From: Moniliella sp. 'wahieum'
Lineage: Eukaryota > Basidiomycota > Moniliellomycetes > Moniliellales > Moniliellaceae
Direction: 5' to 3'
Assembly (NCBI GenBank): GCA_003971905.1
Contig: RSEE01000025.1
Location: 682,001 to 746,000 of the forward strand
Length of the DNA: 64,000 nt
Shown here piece by piece: positions 1 through 12,351 of the stretch. The notes under the pieces are model-generated. The model was given only the letters and a program-made list of their open reading frames with translations. It was not told the origin of the DNA and made no database searches. The position numbers and the translations under genes were made by a program. How positions within the stretch are numbered: position 1 is the first letter of the stretch; each line of letters starts with the position of its first letter.

Positions 1-700
1 GAGAGAGAATGCCTGTCTCTGTCTCCCAGCCTCTGTGGGCGGCGCAAGAAGGGGCTCGTCCTTTAGCTTCTCCAGCTCTCTCTGCTATACTATTAGTCAC
101 AAAACCCCACCGCGGGGGGGACACACAGAAGAGTGGGCACACCCGGTGGCGGTGCCTGTCGCTGCCGAGTGACAGTTTTGCGAGAAGCACGTGTACCCCC
201 CACATGCATCCATGCATCCATGCCTCCACACACACCCCAACTGAAACTGTGGTGTATTGGACATTTTGCTCTGCATGTGGGTGGCACCATGTGTGGCTTC
301 CTCGAGAAGTGGCATACACGTTCAACCAAGAAGAACGCCAGCTAAAAGGGCGTAAAAACCCCAGAGCTTGACTAATTAGTACATACCCTACAATAGATGT
401 GTATACTGTTAACTGCCACGACCAGAGCCTCTCGAGCACCCCCACAGTATGCCACATCTATCCTGATTCAGAGAGAGAGGCGCCACCGTTCCCTTCAAGA
501 CCACAGCCAGCCTCTCCTGTTGTACTCTTATGGATGGCGCTAGGCACGGAGCGATTTGGCCGAACGCGAACGTTGTGGCGCAGACTCTCGCGAGCTTAGT
601 GCTGTTTTTTAGTTCCAAGCGAGAGGACGCTCGCGCCTTCGTTATCTCTCTGTCATAACATCTTGTTGCTTGTACTAGAGTGAAGAGTGACTAAAAAGCA
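1..700. other. Upstream region without a recognisable gene
   Basis: No reading frame here looks like a protein and there is no recognisable RNA gene. The last part, about 715-790, is a pyrimidine-rich (CT) leader directly ahead of the polygalacturonase start, which is common in strongly expressed fungal genes. Confidence 0.5.
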
Positions 701-706
701 TATAAA
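701..706 (+). promoter_or_regulatory. TATA box of the polygalacturonase gene
   Basis: TATAAA lies about 92 bp ahead of the ATG at 798 and is followed by a CT-rich stretch. Position and sequence fit a core promoter element; no experiment supports it. Confidence 0.45.
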
Positions 707-797
707 TCGTCCATCTTCCTCATCTCTCTCACAAGTCTCCTCATACTCACATTCCCCCCCTCACCTCTCTCCCACATTCGACCTTGTTCTCCTCGCC

Positions 798-2084
798 ATG
801 CAAATTTCCCCCTTCTTCGTTTTCTGCCCTGGGCATGACATCCGTCGTCTCAGCGCGGAACCCCATTACAAAACGGATGAGCGTACCCCGTCACGTTCAT
901 GGTGCCCGCTCAGGGGGCACCTGCACCATTTCGGACTACTCCCAGATTGGTCAAGTTTCCACTTGCCAAACAATTGTACTGCAAGATCTTGCAGTGCCGG
1001 CCGGGGAGACGCTCACACTCAAGCTTCCTGACCAGGCTCACCTGACATTTTCGGGAACGACCACGTTTGGGTACAAAGAGTGGGAGGGTCCCCATTTCCC
1101 TGAGTGGAACCGGGCTCACCGTCACCGCTGCCAAGGGCGCAGTGATTGATGGCGGTGGTCCCAAATACTGGGACGGTCAGGGGGAAAGGGAAAGACCAAG
1201 CCCAAGTTTTTCCGTATGGAGGATATGACCAATAGCCACGTCACCGGGTTGACGGTCCAGAACACCCCGGTGCAAGCATTCAGCATTACCAATGCCCAAT
1301 CTCTCTTCCTCGACCACATCACCATCGACAACCGACTTGGTGACACTCAAGGCGGACACAACACTGACGGCTTTGATGTGGCCAACAGTGACGGAGTGTT
1401 CATTACCAACCCGACTGTACGTACAGAGCTATATCCCTCTCCCATCTCTCTCATCACTGCTTTTTTATCTGACCGATTTTCACTTCAATAGGTATGGAAC
1501 CAAGACGACTGCCTTGCCATCAATAGCGGCAACAACACCCTCTTTTCGGGTGCCATGTGCTCGGGCGGTCACGGCATCTCGATTGGCTCCGTCGCTGCTG
1601 ACTCAACTGTGTCCGGTGTACACGTGGAGAACTGGTGAGTAACAATTCCACTTCCAATATTCTGCTCTGCTCTGGACCTGTTTTGAGCCCTCATTTTCTG
1701 ACCGCTCCCCTTTCCCCATACAGCCAAGTGATGAACAGTGCCAACGGTATCCGGATCAAGACCGTGCAGGACGCAACCGACGGAGCGGTGACCAACGTCA
1801 CGTACACAGGAGTTGCCTTGACCAACATCACCCAGTTTGGCATGGTGATCGAGCAGGACTACTCCAAGTCCAGTGGAGGTCCTAGCGGGCACCCTACAGC
1901 CGGAATTCCCATTACCGATGTGACCATCAACAACATTACCGGTACCGTCGCATCGGATGCTTCGCCGCTCAACATTGTCTGCGCCCAAGGCGGGTGCAAC
2001 AGCTGGACTGTGACGGGCTTCGACGTTACTGGAGGCAAGCCGTCGAGCTCGTGCCAGAACGTCCCTGCAGGGTTGAAGTGCTAG
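798..2084 (+). CDS. Secreted endopolygalacturonase (GH28)
   Basis: This enzyme hydrolyses the alpha-1,4-galacturonan backbone of pectin outside the cell. The translation has the parallel beta-helix family signatures in order: NTDGFD (about 1362-1379), DDCLAINSG (from about 1501), GHGISIGS (about 1565-1588) and RIK (about 1752), which together supply the catalytic Asp residues, the His and the substrate-binding Arg/Lys. The start at 798 gives a hydrophobic signal segment, then VSA and a Lys-Arg propeptide site. Introns lie at 1417-1491 (GTACGT...TAG) and 1635-1723 (GTGAGT...CAG). The mature C-terminus ends in the usual cysteine-containing stretch. Three one-base frame changes are needed: in the signal peptide, near 1090, and in the G/A run near 1185. 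The last two lie in or beside homopolymers, so sequence error is likelier than a pseudogene. The family call is firm; the endo mode is inferred from similarity. Confidence 0.9.
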
Positions 2085-5000
2085 CTGATTAGCCTACCAT
2101 TTCTTGTGAGCCCCACTGCCGTCTCACAGGCCCTCGCATTCTTTTCTTCCCACCGTCCTCTTCAAGCTTCAAGCATACCTTCTTTTTGTAATTTGTTGCG
2201 ATTTGCAGCTGCGGGCAGCTCCGAACATGTCGCTACACGAATCTCCGAGGCCAATGCCGTATTATATATTCATTCTACATTCTATTCTTCTCCCTCCTTC
2301 GCCGTCAGAGTGTGGTGTCCCTAACAAGTGGTATGCTACCTTTAGCCGACAGAAAATGCCTTCAACGCGTATGGTATCTGTTACGGGTTGCGTTGGATCC
2401 GAGCTGGTCCGAAACGAGTTAAGGCCGTCTGCTCTGCACATGCCCGGTAGAGCGCGTTCCGAAGTCAAACCAATTTTGACGATGGTTGGGTGAACCAGGT
2501 ACGGTAGCCCGAGTAACCATGCTAACTAAGGCCACCAAACTTCCGGTATCTTTGCGACGACTGTTGCCTCCTTTTCCCCGACCCTTCCTTTTCGTTTCTC
2601 TGTTGCGCCTGCGGCCACCGATTCCTGTTTTGACCCGTCTTCCTTTCTACATCCCCTCTTTCTCGTCCTCTCTCGTATACCTTCTCGTCCCTTCCCGCCT
2701 ATCCTCTCCAGCTCCTTCCCGTTTTCTAGCCAATTGATTCTTCAGTACAGGCAGCTTCCCCTCCACTTAGCTCCCACCTCCTCTTCCGACCTCGTTCTCC
2801 AGTTCTTCATCCGTCCAGTATTTCAGTCCTCATCACATATTTTTGATAACGGCACAGTTGCAGCCCCGAGCATTGAGAAGGGGGAAGTACCCGCTCCTCT
2901 CGTTTTTATTCGTTGGTTTAGGGTGCCACCGATAGCACATGCGACAATGCTCTCTCATCCCTTTGTCGCCATGGGCTTAGTTCGCGTCCTCCGTGGCGGA
3001 GACAATCAGAGCCAGGGCCACGGTTGGGAAAATGAGTGGGCAATGCGCTGTGCATCCTCTCCCTGCTGGACGGACCAGGGGTGGAGATAGATGCGTCTCA
3101 GCGGTGGGGCGCAACGCTTGCTTTATATACGGCGGCCTCCTTTCATATTATAGGTGACTTATTCTTGCCCCCGTCGTCTAGTGGGAAATTGCACTATTAC
3201 TCTTCTGTAGCACGCCCCATTTGCCGTCTCTCGCTTTCAACAAGTGTGAAGACAAACATATAACATGCTCACCCAGGGGTGCATGGACTTGGGCCGTACG
3301 AACATGGGCGTAGTATCACGGGCAACATGCCTCTTCGCAAGGCAAGGTGTTGTGTGGCCGATGAGAGGTCGCTGGGGACCCACAAAGACTATGCTAAAAG
3401 ATATGTGAAGCGTGGACACACCGGCATTACATGAGTCGAATCATATGTGCTTGCTTCCAACAGTCTGCTCCCTGAGGCCTGATCTCCGATCTAATCTCAG
3501 ATCGGAACTTCTAGACGGAGGAGAATAATGTCCTAAGAAGCGATTCGACCTTGGCATAGCGCGACGGCCATCCCATGGCTCTCGGCATAAACTTCACAGG
3601 GAGAGCTCGCGCAACGTCGTGATGTATCCCGCCCATCGAGCTCATCAACAGAGGAGATAAAGGGGCTAATATTGAGGGAAGAACGGGAGGGGGTGTTTAC
3701 TCATCTAGTATCCCACATGTACCCCTTTTCACATGTCCGACGTCGGAGACCTGTACCCAGGTTTTTCTTTCTCGTGTTGGATTTTCTGTTGACTAGAACT
3801 AGTGACTACTAATAACGTGTGTGATATCCGGCACCTGGTTGTGTGCATGTGATACATGCCGAAACGTGCGCATAGGGGTCACATGTCACAAGGGGCCGCA
3901 CGAGAACCGTGTAAAAGAGGTGCGCCAGAGCGTTCAGTTCAGCCACAAGTTACAAAAGTCCGACCGAATTAAGCCCCCCAGCTCACTTTGACAGCCACTA
4001 GCAGCTGTCAAAGTTGGGTCATTAGCGCATTAGCGGATCAGCGCATCAACAGCTGCGTCAGCGTCTGGGAAACGGAGGACGCTCCTGTGACACGTTGTGA
4101 CAGCTGCCAAAATGGATGGCGCAAGATACCGGATACGTAAAGGTGTGCTCTTGCGGCTTTTTACATCACGCACGCCATGATGCAGGAGAAGCATGACGGC
4201 ATGTGGCGTAAAGTGGGGGACAACGCGGGGCCCCGCAGGCCGCGCGGGGTGGGCCAGAGAAGACGGCGATCGGTGTGCTAGGTGATCTACATCTTCTGAA
4301 TGGAGCATATGGAATGCACATGATCAGATCATTCACATGCACATGCCACAACAGGTCTCGATGGCGTGCACGGGCATGACAGTTGGAGGTGGTGGCGATA
4401 GACGATTCTCGAAGTCCACGGGGTACGCAGTGTTCTCAGAACGTAGGGAAGCGTACCACAATACTTGATGGAGGCATTGCCTTCGCTTACGCCGGCTGGA
4501 CAGAGCGCATAGGCTGACCGAACTGAGCGCTGATCTGCAGGCACACCGTTGCTAACCCCTGCGTTTCAACAGCCTTTCAATTTTTGGTGGAGGTATCTAA
4601 TTCTGTGGTTGGAGACTAGTCCCCCCGCTATAGACCCTATTTTACACTATCCCGTTCTTCCCTACGACTTTGTGCACCCTTCCCTCATTTTCTCATTGCG
4701 GAGGCTTGGCAAAAGGAAACGAAAATGTTGATTAATGAGGGTCTCATAACTGGGTGTATCGGGGGAGCTGACCCAATATTATTCGATGCAAAAGGGAGCC
4801 TCACTCTACCGTCAAAAGTTTTTCCAACTTCATGTTTGCCCTTGTTCGCTTGATATATACTTTGAGAAACCGACGATAAGGCTCTCTCTTGTTGGAACTA
4901 CAGTGTTTGCCAGGTCACACACACAACCCATCGCCGTGCTTGCAGTTGGGTCCTGCCATATAGTTTGGCGGATCTCGCTCCCATTTCCATTTTCTTTGTC

Positions 5001-7677
5001 CCTATAGCGTCTCGCTCTTTGCCTGTTTCCTGCACTTCGCATCATGTCCTCTGCTCTTGTTTCTTCCCCACGAACAATTGCTACATCCCTTGACATAGTT
5101 TCGACTCTGGTCTCCATCGCCTTAGCCTCGAGATTGTAACAGGTTCCCTCTTTTGTTATCTCGTCTTAACGTTTCACGTCACCCCCTCAACACAGGCTGA
5201 GCATAGCGCTCGCTGAGCGTTCAGGCTGAACGTACGCTGAGCGCTGAACGTGCGCTGAACGTTGAACGTGTTCAGGCTGAACGTTGAACGGAGGTAGGCA
5301 TTTTGTGGGGTTATAGGCGTTTGTTGACGCTCGACAAACGTTTTTTATACAAGTTGTTGGAGGACTGGTTTTGCTGGCGGGAGCGGAGATCAGAGGTTTT
5401 GATTTATAAGTTTTCCTGTTACGCTTTACGCGTTACGGGCGCTGAGCGCTGATCGAAGATCGACAATACGCCCCTCTTAGGCCTTATTCCTAGTACCTAG
5501 TATGCACCGTCCTGATATGGTATTTGAGCTAACCATCATTTCATAACCATGCGCCACCAGTGCTCAGTTGAGCGCTGAGTCGAGGCTCAACACTAAGAGT
5601 GCTCAGCCGCTGAGGCTCGGCCCTGCTGATGGTTTAACGTTTACTCACACTGTCTATTGTGGGCGCCTCTCAGGCAGAGTTGTGAAGAGGCGCTGAAAGG
5701 GTCTGTGAGCATATGTGAGCGCCCTGAGCGCCTGAGCGCCTAAATAAGCCACAGTCTGAGCGCCTAAAGCCCTGATGGCGCCTCCACCCGGGCTGTTGTT
5801 GCCGTGTTGACCTCACTTCGTACTTACGGCTTACGCACCACCGCACAACGGTATACCCTCTGTGCTACTGCTCTGCAGGCCTCGGCCTCGCACCTCATGC
5901 ACTTCATACCTCGTGTGACATGTGACTTGTGACATGTGAGTGATCTCAGGCATCTCATGCATCACGCAATGGATTATGGATCTTTTCACGAATCATACAA
6001 TGCGGGGTGTGGAGGGGACGCAGATGTGTTGCGTGGTCCGGTAGGGTGTGACCGTCTGCGTTTCTCCGCTGCCCGCCACTCCGGCGGACGCGGGACGAGG
6101 CGGATAGGTTGAGTCGAGGGGTGTGGGGCCTGCTGGTACCTGTCTGGACGAGTCGTGTGCAACAAAGCAAGTCAGGCCAGTTGCAGTTTGGCGGCACGGG
6201 TGCCGATCACATGCACAATCGCTGACAACCCATCACACATCATGCGTCGCGCCGTTTATCATGTGCATCATGTGCACCATGCCCATCGCTGCTCAGCGCG
6301 CTCAGCTCAGCCTGAGCGTCATCTGCGCATTGGCCTTAGACGCTTAGGGCTTAGAGCTTAGACCCCGGCGCCCTTGCGCAGTAGCGGTGTGGCTGGAGGG
6401 TTGGACCTAGGGTGGTGGGGCTAACCACCAGCGCTTGAGATGGCCTCATTTTTGCTGATGATCAAGTCCATCGCGCCGATCGGTGCCTATAATAGCACGA
6501 AGTAATATAGTTACTATACGCGTTGCTTTTGGCTGTCGAGGCGTGCACTCCTTGTGCCCACGCTTAAGCGCGTATGCGCATATGCCGGTGCCGGTTCCAG
6601 CGCCGTGGCGAAGGGTATGGTTGTTGCCATCGGCAGGAGTCGGGGGTGGCCGGACTGCAGAGTCTCGGTGTGGGCCCCTGAGAGTGTCGAAGTCATTAGT
6701 ACTTAGTAACCTCGCCATCTTGCTTGATATAGTGACTAGTGAAGCTGGAAGCTACATTGCCACGACAGTTACAAGTTACGTGTTACGCGTGTTACGAGTC
6801 CTGAGGCCTTCAGCGGCGCGGCCGACCTCGGGGTTGCGTATAGGCATCTGGAATCAATACCTGCAGCGAGGGATCTTCTGTGAGTATGTGAGTTGGGATT
6901 GCAACCAACGCATGAGAATAACAAGCTGCTAATACATTTACCCCCGCAAGATGAACGGTTAGGTTTAGACGTAGCGTTCCCCCTGTCCCAGCCTTAAGCT
7001 CTGTCAATGAAATGGACGCAACATTGAGATTGAAAAACGTGACGGGATATGACAGATTGGATTGCTTTTCCTTTCATAGAAAGCGGCATTGGTTTCTCGA
7101 TGACATGCATGACATTCGATGACAGGAGAAGGACCGAGGCGTAGTAAGGCGTCGCGCAATGTCCTAGGGCCCCTCCGGGTCCTACCGAGGAACCACAAGG
7201 GACAGAGGTAGCACGCAGCCTTGGACGGACCGGCATGCGCTCGCTGCCCCCTTTTTGACACCATGCGTGACAGTGGCAGGGCGTCTGTGTGTTTCTGGTT
7301 GCCTCATTGCGCCGCAGAGTCCGCAGGGTCCAGTGTCTCATCTCCTCCAAGTTTTCCCGCAGCCCCACGGCAGCAGTGGGAATCGATGGGCGGTCTGGGA
7401 CGTCCGTGTGAATGGAACTGGGGAACAGCTACGCGCTTAGGTTAAGCGCCAAGCACCAAGTGCCAAGTGCAGCATCCCCCACCCTTGTCACTCGGTCACT
7501 CTGTCACCATGCGCAATGCGGGCAATCTTGCCTTCTTACCTTCATCACTTGTCCTTCCGCATCCTCCTCCCCGCCTGCATAACCTCTCTGTCATTCGCAG
7601 CGACCACACAGAGTCTACGTTTTAGCCTTGCGCACCGCCCCGGTTAAAGTCGTCACCCACATTCCTGGCCGGCTCCC
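2085..7677. other. Long gene-free stretch with palindromic motif clusters
   Basis: No frame in these 5.6 kb shows a domain, a convincing exon chain or gene-like composition. Repeats of the GCTGAGCGTT / GAACGTTGAACG type fill about 5195-5290, and GAGCGCTGAG / CTGAGCGCC words recur at 5560-5770. Lesser clusters are at 5910-5960 (TGTGACATGTGA words) and 6290-6365 (GCTCAGC, GCTTAGGGCTTAG). I see no transposon ends or transposase remnants. Confidence 0.45.
5195..5290. repeat. Imperfect GCTGAGCGTT / TGAACGTTGAACG repeat cluster
   Basis: Short words GCTGA(G/A)CGT, GAGCGCTGA and GAACGTTGAAC follow one another with few spacers. Most contain a self-complementary core (AACGTT, AGCGCT), so the cluster can fold on itself. 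A related AACGTTGAACGTCGAACG cluster lies near 25735-25765. Confidence 0.6.
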
Positions 7678-9303
7678 ATGTCTACTCAACCACCCCTCCT
7701 CACCGCCAGTGTTGGCTTTTCCCCCGTGTCCGCCTCAGCCAGCTCGTTGCACCTGCCAGGACCTGCTCTGACTGCCGCCGGGCGTGACAGCGACGAAGAT
7801 AGCATGGACGATGGTTTTTGGGATCAAGTGCGTGGCATTTCTGTCTTCAGTACTCTGCCGTTTGATGCACACCGCACAGAGCGCTTTGACTGACCCTTCT
7901 TGCTTCATTTGTTGCCCTCAGAATGATATCTCGTTTCGGCAGGAGCTGCTGGGCATATTGCAATCGGCCATGATGTCATCCAGGACGCTTGGGTCATTCA
8001 ACAGCTCGCGCACCACCCTTCCGCCCAGTCCGGAGGACCCTCCCATGCGCACCTCCAGCCCTGCCACCTCGCTTCACGATTCCGCCGAATCCCATGCCGA
8101 GGACACGCCCACGTTGGACCACGCAGTTCCACTGGAATCCAGTTCGCCTCTGCGTCCCGTAGGATCGTTAGATACGCTGCGCAACCAGCCTTACGCACCA
8201 CCCAGCAACGGTAACACTCCGTCTGCGAAGTCTCCTACAGCGACTGAGTCTAACGAGCTAGATCAGCTACTGAACTCGTTTCCTTCCCCCTCGTCCTGCC
8301 TCACCCCGTCTCGCACGAAGTCCCGGACCCGGAAACTATCACATGTACCCTCGGCCCCACAGCTGAGTCCACGGAAGTACCCGCTGCATTGCTCCCACCC
8401 TCGCACTTCGCCGTCGTGCGCCCGTTCCCTCCATGCCCTCTTTGCCTTCCCTACCAGCCTCCACATCCCTTCCTATACCCAGTGCTCCTCCATGCCCACA
8501 ACTTCAATCACGCAATCAGGAGGAAAACAGGTCGTCGTCGTCGTGGCATTCGTTGGGCAAGAGTCCGCTGAAAAAAACTTTCTCTGGCCGCTCTATAGTG
8601 CCTTTACCTCGCGCACCACCACGGTGAACAAGGCGGGTGGAACCGCACCGTCTAACCCGCTGCAGGCTGCTTCAGATTTTCCCACATCATCTCCTGCTCT
8701 TGCTCCTACGTCTACAGCTACGGCTATGGTTTACCTACGGCTGTACCTATGGCTGCTCCTAAGGCTGTGCCTACGGCTGCTCCTACTGCTGTGCCTACTG
8801 CTGTGCCTAGGGCGCTTCCGATCCGTCGCCCGTCATGCCCGCCATGCGAACGCGACTGCTTGCAAGCCGACGCCCATGCACAGCACATCACCACCGTTTT
8901 GAACAAGCTGGGTTTAGCACCAGAGTCGGACAAACGACCTGCACCAGTGCAAGTGCCACCCACTTATCCAGTTTCCAAGTACGCGGGCCAAACTCCCCGC
9001 GGCTCGCGCGACATTGATGCGCTTATGGCTTCCTTGCAACCCGGTACCCTCCTCTTTCGCCACCTCACCCTCTGCGTCGCCAAACTTGCGTCCCGCACCC
9101 CCGCCGGCCGGGCGGTACACGTCTCGGCTCTCGTCGGCACCCGAAAATTGCGTTCCTTCTCCCACTCCCCGGGCGAGCGCGCACACCCATGCGTCTCAAA
9201 CCCAGGTCTAGAGCATGGCCAGGTTCCCCTCTCTTCCTTCGAACTTGCCACGCCACCGCCCCAGCTTGCCTGCCACGCCTTCCCTCCCGGATCGCTCGTT
9301 TGA
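7678..9303 (+). CDS. Ser/Pro-rich protein with two LD-like motifs, function unknown
   Basis: I do not recognise this protein as a whole. Exon 1 starts with MSTQPPLLTASVGF and ends at DGFWDQ; an intron at 7828-7921 (GTGCGT...CAG) joins it to NDISFRQELLGILQSAM. The rest is rich in Ser, Pro and Thr and probably disordered. Two short helices stand out: ELDQLLNSF (8255-8281) and DIDALMASLQ (9010-9039), both fitting the LDxLLxxL pattern of paxillin-type LD motifs. Between them a degenerate 12-bp repeat (about 8716-8815) encodes an Ala/Pro/Val-rich stretch, and CPPCERDC follows. At least one frame change near 8600-8750 is needed to join the halves, and another may occur near 9040. No LIM domain is visible downstream, which a true paxillin homologue should have. 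The gene is probably real; its role is open. Confidence 0.5.
8716..8815 (+). repeat. Degenerate 12-bp coding repeat (Ala-Pro-Val type)
   Basis: Units such as CCTACGGCTGTG and CCTACTGCTGTG recur about eight times and encode PTAAPTAVPTAVP in the most plausible frame. They sit inside the Ser/Pro-rich gene and probably form a flexible linker. Confidence 0.6.
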
Positions 9304-10686
9304 TGCTTAGGATCCAACAGGGCGGAAGGCGGTCGAGCATGGCACGGTAGTGGAGGCGGCGTCTTAACCCCTCTTGATCTGTTCACAAGGGGTTCTATTC
9401 ATGTACTCTACTCATTTTATTGGCATGTGCATGTGCCCGCACGATTTCATCCTCCTTTCCACCCTACTGATTGGACCCATTCATCCTTTTTGGATCTCAA
9501 CAGAACGTGGATGCTCACGATCTGTTTTGCCATATGGTTCTGCCCCCTCCCTTCGACCTGTGTGACCTATGTAACTGGTGTAGTGAGTAACACGAGCGGG
9601 CAGACGGAAATATGTAAACAGTTCTCTGCACTCTCATGTAGACAAACTCCACGCCAAGACGTACATTAAGCGACGATCAACTCGATTGATGCGATCAGCT
9701 GTTGTTTGCAGTCGGTCCCTTAGCGTCCACAGACTCACGGGTTTCCTGAACCTGGATGGGTGGGGGAGGGGGCAGGTGGCTTCAGCTGAAGGTTCACAAA
9801 CAAAACCCGTTTTTGGGCCGGAAGGAACGATCTGCACTCCCCCAACCCAACTACGTGGCCATATTTGTATTCGTTGGGACTGATGAAAGGTAGGAAGGGA
9901 TCGAGTATGTGCTAGATAACTCGTGTTCTGTTCATACACTAGCCCTTGTGTGCTTGCTGTTATCCGATGGACACCTCCACCTCTATCAACACTGGGCAAG
10001 CGTCGGTTGATATCACACTGATAGCTGCCTGTCCACATCAACATTCGCCCTGGGAGCCACAATTGTCCGCCGGGCTCACAGCGCTCCCAGGGTCGACGGC
10101 AGGACTGGCAATTTGACTCGAGGTGGGACTGGGTAGTGGATGGCCCTCCGGATCCATTTCCATTGCGACTATAGGATAAGGCGGTCAGGCTAAAAAGAAA
10201 GCAAATGGTCGTGTGATGACTGATTACTGGTGATGGAGTAAACACTTTCGCGCCTGGTAGTGGTTATTGGCATGCCCCCCGTGCAAGGGCAGGTGCCGAT
10301 CTGGCGGCCATCGGATGAGATGGCTAGCACAAACAATACAAAGTAACCGTTTTCAAGCTGAGTGCGATCCGGCTGAGGGGATGTGCTGATTCCCCCTACG
10401 CATGCTGTTCTTGGCCTGATGTAGCAGGACTTGGCTCCTGCTTCAGCCTATCGGTAGCGGTACCGGATCCATGAGGACACACGACGGAGATGAGGATACA
10501 TATCGAGGGAGGGTATGCAAAAAATGGAGTGGAAGGGGAACAAGGCAGGCAAACGACAGCACCAGTGTAGCAAGGAGACGAGACTCCGTTTGAACCCCTC
10601 CTCCCCTCCCTTCTCCCTGAAGGCTTAGGCGCGAAGGGTGGGATGGGGGAAGGGGAGTAGCCCACACAGTCTCTCAAATCTGGAGT
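9304..10686. other. Intergenic, no gene seen
   Basis: No frame here looks coding. The stretch separates the plus-strand Ser/Pro-rich gene from the 3' end of the minus-strand IMP3 gene and holds no repeat that I noticed. Confidence 0.45.
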
Positions 10687-11289
10687 TTAGAGCAGATCGA
10701 AATCGTCCAGCTCATTGTTGTACTTGGCAATGGTGCGCTTGATGTGCGAGGTGTCGAGCCAGGTGACAAAGTCTTGGCGGTTGCGCGTGACGAGGTAGGC
10801 GGGATCGGTGATGGTATCCGGTCCCACCCGCACATGCCCGCCTTGGACGTACTGCGTTGCTTGGCTCACCGTGTCGGCCATCTTGAGGCGAACCATGATG
10901 ACGGGCAAGCGGCGGCGGGCAAAAGAAGACACTGTAACCTTTTCCATAATGTCACTTGGTTTCTCCGCCGTGGAGAGCAGACCCATATCGTACAACTTGG
11001 CCAGCAGTTGTTGTTCGTGCTTGGTGCGGAACGAGTCTTGGGCTGGCAGCGTGCCGAGACGGAGGACAAGGTGGCGGATCTGGCCTACCAAACGATTGTA
11101 GGTGGCATACTCTTCCCGCCCAGAAAGCTGGTAGCGCTTGATGATCTTGACCTGCCGCACGTTGTCCTCGCCTTTCCATTCCAGAAAGTCGTGCCTGGTG
11201 GGGGTGCGTCAGGACACACGGACAGAAACGCAGAGGAGAAGAACGTACTTCTTGAGCAGCTTGGCTTCGTGGTGTTTGAGTTTACGCAT
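10687..11289 (-). CDS. IMP3: U3 snoRNP protein IMP3 (S4-like domain)
   Basis: IMP3 is a nucleolar component of the small-subunit processome; with IMP4 and Mpp10 it helps pair U3 snoRNA with pre-18S rRNA. The start at 11289 gives MRKLKHHEAKLLKK, followed by HDFLEWKGEDNVRQVKI after a 54-nt intron (11248-11195, GTACGT...CAG). The body has the RNA-binding S4-like region (RRLPVIMVRLKM, then QYVQGGHVRVGPDTITDPA) and the typical end FVTWLDTSHIKRTIAKYN followed by an acidic tail. The joined protein is about 182 residues, matching yeast Imp3 (183). The frame is intact throughout, which is rare in this window. It is divergent to a small plus-strand gene whose ATG is 147 bp away, so the two probably share a promoter. 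Confidence 0.93.
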
Positions 11290-11435
11290 CGTGGGGCGGA
11301 GGGAGGCGCAAGAGGGGGTAGTGGTGGCGGGAGCGGCGGGTGGGAGCGGGTCGCGAGTGAGCCAGGGGATGTGGCCCCGCCCAGCTGAGGCTCTCCCCAG
11401 CAGGTGTATTTTTTTTTTGCTGAAATCAATTACTC

Positions 11436-11893
11436 ATGGCCAGACCCGATCCGCCTTTCCGCCCGCTCGGTTCCGCTCCGCGCGACACTTTTTTTCTTCT
11501 TCTGTCTCTTCGCGCTGTTGGCCCCAGCTTGGCGTTGCCCTACCACCACCACCCACCTCATCCCCCACCAGGTACGTTGCTGGCTTCCCTCCTGGGAGAG
11601 GATGACAATACCCTCATTGCTCTAGGCCTGGCCTTTCTACCAAAGGGCTGGGACTCGATGACCCGAGATTTGTCATAGTTACCCTGATCCTTCTCATCCT
11701 CCGTCGATGGCCTCCAAACTGACCTCTCGTTTGTGGCTTGTGCAGATTCAAGGAGCTTGAGCCGGAATTTGGTCTACTTTGTCGCATGGGGCCAGGTCAA
11801 GGTGGCGGTATTTCCTCCGACGGGTTTCTATATGCTAAACGCATGGGCTTTTTCGTGGCAAGAGCTGTGGGCGCCATGCGACCCCTTGGATAG
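11436..11893 (+). CDS. Small hypothetical protein divergent from IMP3
   Basis: I do not recognise it. The ATG at 11436 opens a frame with a hydrophobic stretch (DTFFLLLSLRAVGPSLAL) and then a His/Pro-rich stretch. A GTACGT donor at 11572 and TAG at 11624 would remove a 53-nt intron, nearly the same length as the IMP3 intron. A second possible intron (11672-11745) has a weak GTCATA donor. The last exon would read LFKELEPEFGLLCRMG, then GFLYAKRMGFFVARAVGAM, which looks protein-like. The hydrophobic stretch could be a signal or membrane anchor. The gene model is tentative. Confidence 0.35.
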
Positions 11894-12351
11894 GTACGTC
11901 CACTCGGCTACTGACACTTACGACAATTTCATGGGTATCCCCACGCTCTTAACGGGTGCATGCATAATGAGAGATCAGTTGTGTCCTCTTAGTCCTTGTG
12001 CGGTGTCCTTGTGCGGTTCCTAGCCGAAGTCGATGGGGCATGTCAGCGGCAGTTTTGTTTTATTAATCGGCCCGGAGTAATCCTGCCATAGAAAGGTTTT
12101 GCCGTGGGCCGAGAGGGTGGATAATCGACTATCAACGATCATTCTGCTGCTCGCCCCACCCTCTCGACAACGAGACATGCCTTCATTGTCTATGCCATAC
12201 ATACTCAAGTGGACGATGTGGTTGAACGCTGAACAGGTTTGTTCCTTGTTTGTGCTCATTAATCATTGGCCATTGCGCTCCTTTTGTCTTGGCATACTTT
12301 ATCCCTCTTCCTGGCAGAATGACATGTGAGGAAGAGAAAATGTATGTTAGT

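Noticed and set aside
2734-3090. Plus-strand open frame of about 118 codons
   Set aside because: No domain, no neighbouring exons, and Ser/Pro/Phe composition typical of CT-rich intergenic DNA.
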